Of a DNA stretch of 64,000 nt, positions 39,556 to 50,943 are shown piece by piece. Source of the stretch: Diospyros lotus (Eukaryota; Streptophyta; Magnoliopsida; Ericales; Ebenaceae); assembly GCF_014633365.1 (NCBI RefSeq), contig NC_068350.1, positions 7,789,922 through 7,853,921 on the forward strand. The letters run 5' to 3'. The notes beneath the pieces were generated by a model, which was not told the origin of the DNA, searched no databases, and worked only from the letters and a program-made list of their open reading frames with translations. Made by a program: the position numbers and the translations under genes. Position 1 is the stretch's first letter. Every line of letters begins with the position of its first letter.

Positions 39556-40405
39556 CTACTGAGGCGTAGGGAATCTTCTACATTTCATTTTCCTCAAAAT
39601 CATTTTTAGGGTACTGATTGAGACTAAATTTGTCTCTCTTAGCCACAGGGGTATCACCTGGTTTGCAATTCTGCATGCCATACCTTTTGAGAACCTTTTT
39701 GATATAGCCCTTTTATGATAATCCAAGAATACCTCGAGAGCGATCCCGATATATCTGAATGCCCAATACAAATGAGGCGTCACCAAGATCTTTAATCTCA
39801 AAATTCTTAGATAGAAATCTCTTGGTTTCGTGCAATAAGCCTATATCGTTGCTGGCAAGCAAAATGTCATCGACATATAAAACTAGAAAAATATGTTTGC
39901 TCCCATAGAACTTATGGTATATACAATCATCGACCAAATTCATCTCAAAACCAAACGAGATGATCACTTGATGATACTTGAAATACCATTGTTGAGATGC
40001 CTATTTGAGTCCATAGATGGATTTCTTAAATTTGCAAACCATATTTTTCGGGTCTTCCGACACAGTTTTCTGGTTGCACCATATAGATTGTTTCATCAAT
40101 GTTACCATTGAGAAACGCTGTTTTCACATCCATCTGTTGTAACTCAAGATTGAAATACGCCACCAATGCCATTATAATCCTGAAAGAGTCTTTCGAATAT
40201 ACTGGAGAGAAAGTCTCTTTATGGTCGATGCCCTCTTTTGTGTAAAGCCCTTTGCAACAAAATGAGTCTTGTACCTTTCCACATTGCCTTTCGAATCCCT
40301 TTTGGTCTTAAATATCCATTTGCAACCAATGGGTTTCGCACCTTCTGGCAATGGGACAAGATCCCACACGTTAATGTCTTTCATGGACTTAATCTCTTCA
40401 TTCAT
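39556..40405 (-). pseudogene. Copia reverse transcriptase
   Basis: On the minus strand, in order: VWDLVPLPEGAKPIGCKWIF and the VERYKTHFVAKGF block (40340-40240), then the FLVLYVDDILLASND catalytic box (about 39880-39840), then FEIKDLGDASFVLGIQI. The YVDD aspartates are intact, but the domain is split by several stops and shifts (for example near 40200-39970 and near 39715). Confidence 0.88.
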
Positions 40406-40741
40406 GGCATCAATCCACTTTTGAGAGTTAGAACTTTAATTTCATGGCTTGATGGAAGTTGATCGGATCATCTTCCATCACTCCAATGTCCACCTCATGT
40501 TCTTGAAGAAATACAATGTAATCATCTGGCACTGCACTTCTCCTCTCTCTAGTGGATATTAATGGCATAGGTTCTTGTGGTGCTGGAGTTTGTTCTTCTG
40601 GATCAATTTCTAGAATGGGAGGTTCTCCGACATTGTTTTGATTTGATGTGTCTTGAATAAGGTCAGTAATGAAATCCCGATCAATACCAATAACACCTGT
40701 GGGAATATCAACATATTCCTCTTCAAAAACAATGTCCCTAC

Positions 40742-41590
40742 CTACATTCCCCCTGCAAACTCGGCATCCTCAAAGAACCGTGCATTTCTAGACTCGAAAA
40801 TCGACTTAGTCGTGGGATCATAAAACTTGTACCCCCTGGATCTTTTAGAGTATCCAATAAAATAACAACTCACCGTCCTTAAGTCTAGTTTCTTTTCATT
40901 CGGCCTATAAGGCCTAGCCTCAACTGGACATCCCCAAATGTGCAAGTGCTTTAGACTAGGCTTCCTGCTCGTCCAAAGTTCATAAGAGGTTTTGTTAGTC
41001 GCTTTAATTGGGACTCTGTTAAGGATATATCCTGCAGTCTTAAGTGATTCTCCCTAGAGTGATTCCAGTAAGGTAGAATGACTAATCATACTTCTTACCA
41101 TGTCCTTAAATGTCTTGTTTCGTCTTTCAGCAACACCATTGATAGTGGGAAAACTCAGCATGGTGTACTGTGGGATAATATCGCATTCCTCTAGGAACTT
41201 AGAAAACAACCCTGGACGTTGTTCACCTGAACCGTCATATCTTCCATAGTATTCACCACCATGATCAGATCTGACACTTTTAATCCTTTTGTTGAGTTGG
41301 TTCTCAACTTCAGTCTTATAATTTTTGAACACGTCCAGTGATTGTGACTTTTCATGAATGAGATATATATAGCCATATCTAGAAAAATCGTCTATGAACG
41401 TTATAAAATATTGTTGACCATTCCAAGCAACCGTAGAGAAAGGCCCACAAATATCTGTATGTATAAGTTCTAAGATGTCTATAGTCCTATTGGCTTCAAA
41501 TCTCTTTTTATTGGTTTGTTTTCCCTTTATACAGTTAACACAAATCTCAAAATTTGTGAAATCTGAGGGATCTAAAATTTTGTCTGACAT
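40742..41590 (-). pseudogene. Copia integrase
   Basis: The frame 41590-41054 carries the GAG-pre-integrase C-x2-C segment (CVNCIKGK) and the catalytic D-D-E core: HTDICGPF, RSDHGGEYYG and NGVAERRNKT. After a stop near 41054 the C-terminal part continues in 40945-40742 with HIWGCPVEARPY and YFIGYSKRSRGYKFYDP. The catalytic triad is preserved and the reading frame is broken. Confidence 0.9.
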
Positions 41591-41680
41591 AAGTCTCTCA
41601 ATTCTCCGTCTGGAGATATGACCTAATCTTTTGTGCCATAACGTAGCTGAATTCTCAGTGGTTAATTTTCTCTTTACACT

Positions 41681-42226
41681 TCATGTATTTAATTGAAGGG
41701 ATTCATTATATGAAGCAATTGTATCAATTAAATAAAGATTATCATAGCCTAACAAAGAGCTGGAACCAACCAATTTTGAATCATGAAATAAACTAAATTT
41801 TCCATTTCCAAACGAACAAGAATAACCAAATTTGTCCAAAGTAGAAATAGAAATCAAATTCCGTCTAAAAGACGGTACAATAAATGTTTCATCATGATCC
41901 AAATAAAATCCAGTCTTTAACAATAATCTAAATTTTCCTATTGCCTCAACTTGAACCATCTTGCCATCGGCCACATAGATGTATCTTTCAACATCATTTA
42001 ACTTTCAGCAACTCAGGCAACCCTACATAGACACACTGATGTGAGTTGTTGCACTAGAATCTATCCACCACGTGTGTCTAGGTACCAAAATTAAATTAAC
42101 CTTAGAACAAATCAAATTAAGAAGCATACATTTCTTAGCACACCATGCATGATAGTTGGTGCAATGTTTCTTTTGATGCCTTTCAGCTCCATAGAAGAAA
42201 CTACCCTTACCAATTGAGTCAGTCAA
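41681..42226 (-). pseudogene. Copia protease and pre-integrase region
   Basis: 42226-42023 has the tail of a zinc-knuckle-like CTNYHAWC segment, then WWIDSSATTHIS, where Copia proteases normally have D-S-G; the Gly is Ser here. 41974-41681 reads on through the pre-integrase region (FRRNLISISTLDKFGYSCSF). A stop separates the two parts. The protease would be inactive even if translated. Confidence 0.8.
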
Positions 42227-42436
42227 TTTCTTTTATTGTTTCTTATGAGGTGTTGTACCTGCAGCTTCCGTATCCTTCTTCCTTTTCCTTGCTTTGTCCT
42301 TAAAGGTTAAGGCCAACTAAGCACTCTCTGTCTTATCTTGCTTCAGTCTTTCCTCTTCCTGAACACAATGTGAGATAAACTTGTTTAGAGACCAAGTCTC
42401 TTTCTGACAGTTGTAGCTCACCTTAAACTGGTTAAA

Positions 42437-42964
42437 CTATGTCGGAAGTGAAATCAAAACCAGATGCACTAGTAATCCCTCCGAGAGTTCAAGTTTAAGT
42501 GCTTTCAACTTAGAAGCAAGATGAGACATCTCCATGATGTACTCCTTGATGTTTCCTTTACCCTTACACCTCATTGAAATTAGGCTTGCCAAGAATGTAC
42601 CAATTTCAGCCTTTTCATTCTTGGCAAACTTCTTTTCAATATCCGCAAGGAAATCCTTAACCATAGTAATCTTTTCAGATATTGTGCCCCTGAATGCTTT
42701 CAGAATGGCTTTCTTCATGATCATCATGCACATGCGATTTGATCTCTCCCACTTTTCCATCTCCCTCCTTTGATCAGAGGTACTCAAATTCGTAAGAGGT
42801 GCTGGAGAATCAACCCTTATCGCAAGGTCAAGATCCATGATTTCGAGAACTATCATGAGATTCTCTTGCCATGACTTGAAGTTAGAGCCATTTAACATAG
42901 GAATAGAATTGATAGTGGCAGTAATATTAGCAGGAGCGAGTGCTGAACAGAGAACAACAAACAA
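42437..42964 (-). pseudogene. Copia gag (UBN2-like)
   Basis: A 175-aa frame reads LNGSNFKSWQENLMIVLEI, then the EKWERSNRMCMMIMKKAI block and IKEYIMEMSHLASKLK, typical of Copia gag proteins with the UBN2 domain. It would form the virus-like particle. The N-terminus is uncertain because the frame opens upstream without a clear ATG context, and the nucleocapsid part lies in another frame downstream. Confidence 0.82.
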
Positions 42965-43667
42965 ACAAAAAAGCTCATATAAGTCTCAAAACAAAAATAA
43001 ATTCAAATAAAGGCAAATTCCATCTCAAGATACCGAGCACTCCATTAATAATTTCATCTTTGGACAAAATATTAACTTGTAAGTGATATCTTGATGTAGT
43101 AATCAAATACTGATAATAATAACATAACAAACAATAAATCTTCTTTTGGGCCGATTTATTGGTCATATGTAAACCAAATAATTATCACGCATTTATTACC
43201 ACATGTGCACATGCAATTCTGTTAAATATTTACCTTCCTTTGGGCCGATATATATTTACACAAGTTACATGCACACAACCATTTATATTTCAAAACAAAT
43301 TAATTTCCACAAGAGATGTCACTTTGGCGACATGTTGTTTTAATTAATTTATTTCAAAATATATATACAAAATCATGCCAATATCCGAATTTAAAATTGC
43401 ACCAAAGGAAACAGTTTAATTAATTAATAAAATATAGTTAAAAAAAATACTAAATTTAATTAACTAATTAATAAATTAATTAATTAACTAATTTACTAAA
43501 ATCAAACTGCTTTACTGAAGTTAATTAATTAATAAATAAATAAATAATTTACTAAATTTAATTAACTAATAAATAAAAAAATTAATTAATTAATTTACTG
43601 AAACCACAGTCCAAAACTTTCATGGGCCCATGTTTGAAAACCCTAAGGGTTTCCTCCCTAGGGAAAC

Positions 43668-44020
43668 TGAACGCCGCGGCCAAATGGCCGCGGCTCTTCC
43701 CTTGATGCCACGGCCACTGGTCGCGACTTTCTTGATGAAACGACCATCTGGCCGCTACTTTCTACTTCTTGATGCACCGGTCAGATGGCCGCTTCTTTCA
43801 TTACTCTGATGCAATGGCCAGATGGTCGCTGCCATCCCTGATGCCGCGGCTATTCCCTTCATGCCGCGGCCAAAAGGCTGCGACTTTCTTAATGCTGTGG
43901 CCAGAAGGCCACGACTTTCCCTTAATGTCGCGGCCACTGGTAGCGGCTTTCTTTTCTTAATTTCGCAGTCAGATAGCGGCGACTTTTCTTAATCGGCGCG
44001 ACCAGAAGCCTGTGCTGCTA
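43668..44020 (+). repeat. Minisatellite in the Copia leader (gcggccanatggccgcg units)
   Basis: Seven or eight degenerate units of about 40-50 bases each contain a cggccan(4-6)ggccgc palindrome-like core followed by a pyrimidine-rich spacer (ctttcttgatg). It lies between the primer-binding site and gag. The small frames across it have no support. Confidence 0.8.
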
Positions 44021-44091
44021 CTTAACCCATAAAATTTCCAAATAAATCATGGACCAAAATAATATGATTCTTAATGACTTAACATGAAAAA

Positions 44092-44104
44092 GGCTCTGAT
44101 ACCA
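44092..44104 (-). other. Copia primer-binding site
   Basis: TGGTATCAGAGCC on the minus strand, complementary to the 3' end of initiator tRNA-Met. It sits three bases inside the LTR end. Confidence 0.9.
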
Positions 44105-44106
44105 CT

Positions 44107-44583
44107 TGTTGTAAACTTTAAATCTTTTTGTGAAAACTATCATCGAAATATCAAGAATAAATAAATAATAAATGGAAGCGTACCTGAATCTATAATGATT
44201 ATGTCTATTTAAATCTATGCGGCGAGCCTTCCAGATCAACACGAATTTCTGAGAGAATCCTTTAAGTTTCTCTTCGCAACTAGTTTCTAATGATGGGATA
44301 CAGAAATAGAACTGATTCGTTCGTATAACCTAGGGACTATAATCGCTGTATTTATAGAGGTAATAACCTATTATCCTATTGATAATTTTGTTTCATCCCA
44401 TCAAGAAAACATAATTATCCTTTAAGTATCTACATATTAAAGGCCCACACCCTATTAGATACATTAAAGCTTAAATGGCCCAAAACTTAACAAATCACTT
44501 TTTAATTGGGCTTAAGATTATTTCACAGCCCGTAGTGCATAATCATTCACATATGAGCCCAACATTGGATTAAGGATCCAACA
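44107..44583 (-). repeat. Copia 5' LTR
   Basis: On the minus strand it starts TGTTGGATCC and ends CAACA, giving 5-base inverted ends. It is 477 bases long. Confidence 0.88.
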
Positions 44584-45013
44584 GTTCGCATATGCTCGTG
44601 CCCGCACCGGCTGAGTTACCCTTACACAAGTCTGCGATCCGCGCATTATTACCCCTGCGAGACTCGATCAAAACTATATTCGAGTTACTCACCAAAGAAA
44701 TTTGGTCACTCGACACTTAATTGTCTCTTCCATCGCTATAAATAAGAGAGTCCCCTCCCCCTAATTCAGTATGCCATCTCCCACACTCGCATTTTTTTTC
44801 TTGCATTCGACTACTTTATACTTTCGAGAGGCTAACTTAAGTATCGGAGAGCCTGTGCGAAGATCCCTACTTGCATCCTTAACTAATCTTCTTTTCAGAC
44901 AAGTCATCCATCATTCCCAATCCACCTGAGAGACTCATACATTGCTATTGCTATTCCCAAGAGAGTCATTCATCGTTGTTGCTACCCTTGGGAGAGTCAT
45001 CTATCGCTGTCGG
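44584..45013 (+). mobile_element. Old Tat-type gypsy LTR remnant, left part
   Basis: Has a cgctataaataagagag TATA-like region near 44734 and then acttaagtatcggagagcc near 44838, a pair of motifs often seen in Tat/Retand-type LTRs. A short tandem array of gagagtcatycatcg units follows at 44920-45013. The right part resumes after the hAT insertion at 46508. Confidence 0.45.
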
Positions 45014-46507
45014 TAGAGTTGGCAATGGTTCGGTTTGGTTTCGATTTTTGTCAAAACCATAACCAAATCAAACTTAAACTATTAAAATCAAAACCAAAAC
45101 CAAACCATTACCCATTAGTTTTAAAAATTAAAAACCATAACCAAACCATTCAGTTTCGGTTTGCTTTCAGTTTTAACCATGGTTTTTTTAGTTTAATCCA
45201 TACCAACAAACAATGACAAACTCTTGCAAATAGCATTCATAAAAATTTTTGGTAACTCTACAACAAACAAAGACAAACTCTAAGAGCAACTCCAAGGAAT
45301 ATACAATTTTCAGCGCCAACTTCAATTTGGCGCTGAAGAGCTCTCCAACGAATACACCATTTTGGTGTTGTGCACAATTTCCAATCATCAAATTTGGTGT
45401 TGAGTGAATAGTATAACACCAAATTTTCTTTTTTATTTTATTTTCAATTTTAGCCTTCAAAACAACTTATTCTCTTTATATTATTTATCAATTTTATTAT
45501 GTTTGTATATTTTTATTAATAATTAGAAATATAAATTAAATTATTATAAAAAATATATATCGATGTAAATATTTTATTAAGATCTATAAAATGAGTATAA
45601 TATTGAATATATTTTAAAATATTTAATATATTTTATAAACACCATGTTAATATAAAATGAACTATTTTTGTTTATGTATATGAAAATTTTTTATTTTAAT
45701 AATTACTTAATAGAAAGAAAATATTCTTAATCCAAAAACTCAATAATATAATAAAAGTAATAGCATTTTCATTAACTTAAATTAAAAATACATGATGAAA
45801 ATAGAAAAAAATTTAAAATAAAAGCAACAACAAATGGCTTAAAAATAAAATACTTTCTATTCTTATATTATGCTAAATTAAATAAATTAATTAATATTTA
45901 TTAAATATTTATTTATAAAATATTCTTTAAAGATTATCTTTTACACAAAAATTAGTGTTGAAAATTTTAGTGTAAAACACTATTGGACACCAAATTAGTA
46001 CTAGATTTTATATCCAACGTTGGAGTTGCTCTAATAAAGTTACATTCTTCTTGCATAAAGTTACAAATTAACTTCAAACTTCTTGGATATAATTATTTGA
46101 TTGATAAAAATAAAATAAATCCATATTAGATTTTATTTTTATTCGTTAATTACTTTATAAATGTGAAATATTTTATATATTTGTAATGCATTAGTTAAAA
46201 TACTTGTAAAAAAATGCATTAATCAATATATATATTATGTATATATATAATATATTAAATAAAAAAATATCTATTATATATATATGTGTATTCGATTCGG
46301 TTTGGTTTGATTACCCACACATTCGGTTCGGTTTCAGTTTGAGTTTTGGTTTGGATTTAGTAAAATCATAACCAAATCATACCTATTGAAATAGTGTTCA
46401 ATTTTTGTCCAAACCAAATCATTACCCAAACAAACGATTTTTAACAGCGTTGACCTGTTCGATTTCAGTTTGGTTCCCCACAGTTTTGGTTGCAATTGCC
46501 ATCCTTA
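45014..46507 (+). mobile_element. hAT-type DNA transposon, non-autonomous, carrying a nested element
   Basis: The left end is TAGAGTTGGCAATGGTTCGG and the right end, as its reverse complement, is TAAGGATGGCAATTG, forming imperfect inverted termini. Outside are gctgtcgg (45006-45013) and gctgccgg (46508-46515), an 8-bp target duplication with one mismatch, diagnostic of hAT. The flanks inside the ends are rich in ggtttggtt/aaccaaacc repeats. No transposase frame is present. A second element is nested at 45284-46031. Confidence 0.8.
45284..46031 (+). mobile_element. PIF/Harbinger (Tourist-like) element nested in the hAT element
   Basis: Perfect 12-base terminal inverted repeats GAGCAACTCCAA / TTGGAGTTGCTC are flanked on both sides by TAA (45281-45283 and 46032-46034), the 3-bp target duplication of this superfamily. 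It is 748 bases, AT-rich inside, with no transposase. Confidence 0.85.
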
Positions 46508-46700
46508 GCTGCCGGTCCACCTCGAGATAGTCACCTATTACTCCTGATAGTCACTTATCGTTCGGATAATCTACACATGAGTCCTATTAAGACAATTTTT
46601 TATCTATAAATTAATCGTTGTAATCGAGCAACAGGTCTCCATTAATGAATTGTATGTAAAAGGTTTTATTTGAGTTTGTATAAAAAAAATAAAATAAAAT
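46508..46700 (+). mobile_element. Old Tat-type gypsy LTR remnant, right part
   Basis: Continues the agtcacctatyactcctg repeat pattern seen left of the hAT insertion and then runs into AT-rich DNA. The right boundary is arbitrary. Confidence 0.3.
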
Positions 46701-47364
46701 TGGGCCATCTCAAAAGCCAATCGGCCGAAGGGAACAATTAGGAAGCTGTAATTTTGACAACTAATTAATTATCTAAATTATTGATTATTGATATAGAATG
46801 TAAAAATAAAACTACTAAAATGCTTATCCCACATATAATAAACAACAATTAGGAAGCAGCTGTTTGCAGTAACTCACTCAGTTTGATAAATTTAATAAAG
46901 TGTCAACTTTTTATTAATTTAAATAAATATTAAATGATAAAATTCTAATTAGATTTGGTCCCAAACATTTTTCCCATTTAAGTAACGTGAATGATGTAAA
47001 AAGGCCAACTACCATCACAAATTCACAATCAGAGGAGGCTTTGAATGGTATGGAACCCTTCAGACTGCAACTTAACTTGGATACGATGTTATAAATTAAT
47101 GCCAAGTTCATTTAATTTCCCAGCCCTTACAATTAATCCTTAACTGCTCTACAAGTCCAAATTAATTTGTGCACCACATAATCCATTTTAATCAGTCAAT
47201 AATTATTTAGGTAAATTTCACGTGCTTTACTAGATTTCTTTAAATTGTATTGATTATTTTTATATTTTCAAAAATAATATAAATCTCTTTTAATTAAAAT
47301 GGACTCTAAAAATTAATTATTTTATTTCTATATTTAAATTACTTTTTTTTATCTTTCTCTCTCC
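46701..47364. other. Intergenic stretch, no gene seen
   Basis: AT-rich, nothing recognisable. It ends in a ctctctcc target site used by the next element. Confidence 0.5.
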
Positions 47365-47970
47365 TAAGACTGTGCACGATTTGGTTTGGTCAATTTTTAA
47401 TATTTTTAGTACGTCAAACCACTTGTATGGTTTTTCTGTCAAACCAGACTGCTTGGTTTGGTGTGCAGAAACCGTACCGAACCGCACCGCAAAACATCCA
47501 AACACCGAAATGCAGTGCGGTTTGGTGCAATTTTTGCGGTTTGTCCAAAACATCCAAAATATTAATCCACTCATTTTCGTAGTGCAATTTCTATGGTTTC
47601 ATAAATTGTTTCATCAACCATTTAGCCCATGAACCAAAACAAATAAAAGATTATATATAAACAATATTTTATTTACACAATTTGTTTATATAAATAGATT
47701 GTATATAAACAATCTGTTTGAGATATGTTTTTTTTGTTTGAGATCTGTATTGGTTCATGATGTAAATAAATTGTTTTATAATTTTTTTATTATTACATTA
47801 TACTCGGGCGGTTCGGTTTAAAATCAAACCGAGAAATCCTTAAATCGCGCGGTTTGTGGTTTGAGAATTTCTCAAATCGTACTGGACCACCCCCCTCAAA
47901 AAACCGTGTGGTACAATGTGGTGCGGTTCGATCGATTTCTACGATTTGTCAATTTTTTTGAACACTCATA
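47365..47970 (+). mobile_element. Short hAT-type MITE
   Basis: Starts TAAGACTGTGCAC and ends GAACACTCATA. Both sides are flanked by ctctctcc (47357-47364 and 47971-47978), a perfect 8-bp direct repeat, although it is low-complexity. The interior is rich in ggtttggt and cggttcgg blocks in both orientations, as in other plant hAT MITEs. It is 606 bases with no coding capacity. Confidence 0.7.
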
Positions 47971-47978
47971 CTCTCTCC

Positions 47979-49096
47979 CTTCCCCTCCCCTTAATCTATC
48001 TTTCACTCTACTAAACACTATGGTTTGGCGACAATCCACGATCATTGTCAGACTTACCAATAGTGTCTCTTTTCTCCCTTACCTTTCTCTTTCCCCTCCT
48101 TTCATTATCTTTCCTTGTCCAACTGAAAACTAGGACTCCAATTAAAGAACACTAAACCCATAATGCATCAAACCTAGAGATGAGTCTAGATCTAAGTTTA
48201 TCTTTAATGCTAAACCCAAATCTGATTTTGTATTTTTGGGTTCATCTTCAAATGAGAGAAAGATAAAGAGAAACAAAAAGAAAAAGAGAGAGATATACCA
48301 TACGCACAAAGTGAGTTTCATTTTCATAGATACTTGTTGTCAATATCTTCTTTCTCCTCCTACTTCCAATTGGCACTAGTGATGGGATTACTTGTCTTCC
48401 ATTGTCGGGCCTTCATGAGAGAGAGAGAGAGAGGAAAGGGAGTCATGGTCATTAATGGCTATCAATTAGAGTGAGAGAGGAAAAAGGTGGAAAGATGAGA
48501 GAAAGAGAGATATGGAAATATAAATATAAGAATATTTTAGGTATTTACAAAATATTAACAATAGTTTTAAGACGAAATAGGGAAATTGATACGGGGTAAT
48601 AAAAGTCAAGGGAGGTCTATATTATTTTTTAAAAATACAAGAATGACAAATGCAATTTAGTAGTAATAGAATAATTTAGTGTTGGGATCGCTAGCGATGG
48701 CCCAGTGGTGTTTGGTCTTCGGCCTACAACTTCTCATATGACAGGGCCACCGGTCTCCTCTTGAGACTTGACTAGATAATTGCTTGAAGTGAAGGAATAT
48801 GATCATAGAAGACATTCACTCAAGAAATGAACATTGGCTTGAAACAGATTCAGCTTGGTTGTGTCTAGGTTTAGTTCAACTCTAGATTGTCTTATGCTCA
48901 CTAGACAATAGTAGAGTACTTGGCCTTTTATAAAAGTTTTGAGACTTGAGTTTTGCCTTGTTACGTGTATATACTCATAACTTCTTTTGATTTGATCGAT
49001 AATAATTAAATTTATCAAGAAAAATATGCATATTATAAAGATAGATATTTTGCATATTATATATAAGCACATTTATCATCTTGTTACAAGAGGACA
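47979..49096. other. Intergenic stretch with (ga)n microsatellite
   Basis: A gagagagaga tract lies near 48417-48433. No supported coding frame or RNA gene. Confidence 0.5.
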
Positions 49097-50943
49097 TGTA
49101 ACATCCTGAATTTTGGAGATAAATAATAATTATTAATACTAGTGTTGAGGTCATTATTGAGTATTTGGAGATTTAAGAAAAAATAATAATTTATGTTATT
49201 TTGAGGAAATAGGAAATTAAGGTAATTAATAATTTAATTTGGGGGTATTTATGAAAATAATGAATGAATAAAATAAATTAAATTAGTGCATTTTTTGAGA
49301 TTTTAGGGTGTTAAGTGAAATAAGGGAAAAATGAGTTGTAGGGGTGTATATGTTGAATTTCAAAAGTGCTGGGGGTGCTGGTATAATTTTGGGAAAGATC
49401 CAGGAGGTTTCCTTATAATTAATTTAGGGCGCATATTTAACGAGGGGAGCAACCAACCCAGCTGCTGGCGTGCGCGTGGATGATGACAGTGGACGCGGGA
49501 TCGAGCCGGGGCTTGCCAACGGGGGAGAAAATGCTAATTTTTATCAGTAAAGGTCCCCTTGAAACGACGTCGTTTTCGGGGAGGAAGGGGTGGCTGCGCG
49601 ATAGTCACTAGCCGTGCCACGTGGCGGCCTCTAGGCTGCCCATTCCACCCTGCACTCCAAGCAGCGTTTTACTGCGTTTTTAAAGGCTAAACTTAGCCAT
49701 TTTTCAGGCCAAACCGAGAGGAAGGAGAAAGGAATTACGAGAGAAGAATATGGAGATTGGCCAACAGGAAAATGGAAGAAAAAAGGGATGAAATGGGAGA
49801 AAATTAGGGATTTTGCGGCTATTCGGTATCTAAAAGTATCTTGGTGAGTGAGTAAAATTACTAGAAGTGTTATATATCTAAATTATAGATTTTATACGGA
49901 TGGATTATGTATTATATGCAGTTGGGTTTAATTAATTTAAGCCACGATTTTATTAATTGCTAGGAAACGTTTTACTTTGCATCGGGAGAGCAGAAAAGGC
50001 AAGAATCGGTTGTGCAAAGGCAAACTCCTAACCCTCTTCTCATGTTCTTAACTTTCACGAAAGTCTCTGTAGTTTTTCGTATTTTATTCCCTCCCTCACT
50101 GTAACTCGGTTTCACTCACTAATAATGATAATTCGCATGGCAATCACCCTATGACTTATATTTATTTAATGAGATTATTGTTAATGGAATGAGTTAAGCA
50201 GTGATGTTTTGGTGTCTTTCATTATGTCCGTTTTGGGGCCTTGTATCGCTCCGCTTCCTTTGAGAATGATGCCGAACCCGTTAAGGCTAGGTTCTTAGAA
50301 GAGTTGATTATGGCTTAATGAGCCTATGTTAAGAGTCTTAATGAGAAAACTGTAATGTTCGGTACAATAGGTATTGAGACAATTTTCTATGTTTGAGAAG
50401 AGACAAGAATGAGAATGGTATCATGATGTCTATGTGACTATGTACATGAAGAGTTATGGAAAAATCTTATGTAATGCAAAGTCTAGAAGATATACAGTTA
50501 ATGGTGTCTATGTGTGTCAAAGGGTATGAGGTACAAAGCCACTGACTGTCGACCGTAGGTCGTAGCAGTTGATGGCTAGATGTATGGGCGCTAGTTATCG
50601 ACTGTTGCGATAAGCGCTAGACGGGTCAGAAGAGCTGGTAATGTTGAATTCCCGCCTTGACTTTGTGCATATCATGATGTGTGTGTTGCATGGGGTTGGG
50701 TTGCATTCATTGGGGGAAACATGTTTTGTGTGTGATGGGATATGTGAGCATTTGCATGACCCCGTTGGTCTAAGAGCCAATTTGGTTTCCCTAGGTGAGC
50801 CGGTGCATTTGGAGTATTTCGCATGTGTGTATTCCTATATGGGCATAGCATGACTTGATGCTTGGTTTATGGGGGCTTTGTCATCACGTTTATGCTACAA
50901 AAGCCATTGGATTTCCTATTTGTTGCATTGCATGGTGAGGATG

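Larger units (their letters stand above)
37970..44583 (-). mobile_element. Ty1/Copia LTR retrotransposon, old and degenerate
   Basis: On the minus strand the order is LTR (44583-44107), primer-binding site TGGTATCAGAGCC (44104-44092, initiator tRNA-Met type), a long leader with a minisatellite, gag, protease, integrase, RT, RNase H, purine tract AAGTGGGAGA (near 38462-38453) and LTR (38452 to about 37970). The order protease-integrase-RT-RNase H marks Copia. Over the alignable ~360 bases the two LTRs differ at roughly one position in ten, and every coding domain has stops or frameshifts, so the insertion is old. The lower end of the 3' LTR is diverged, and no target duplication could be confirmed. 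Confidence 0.92.
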
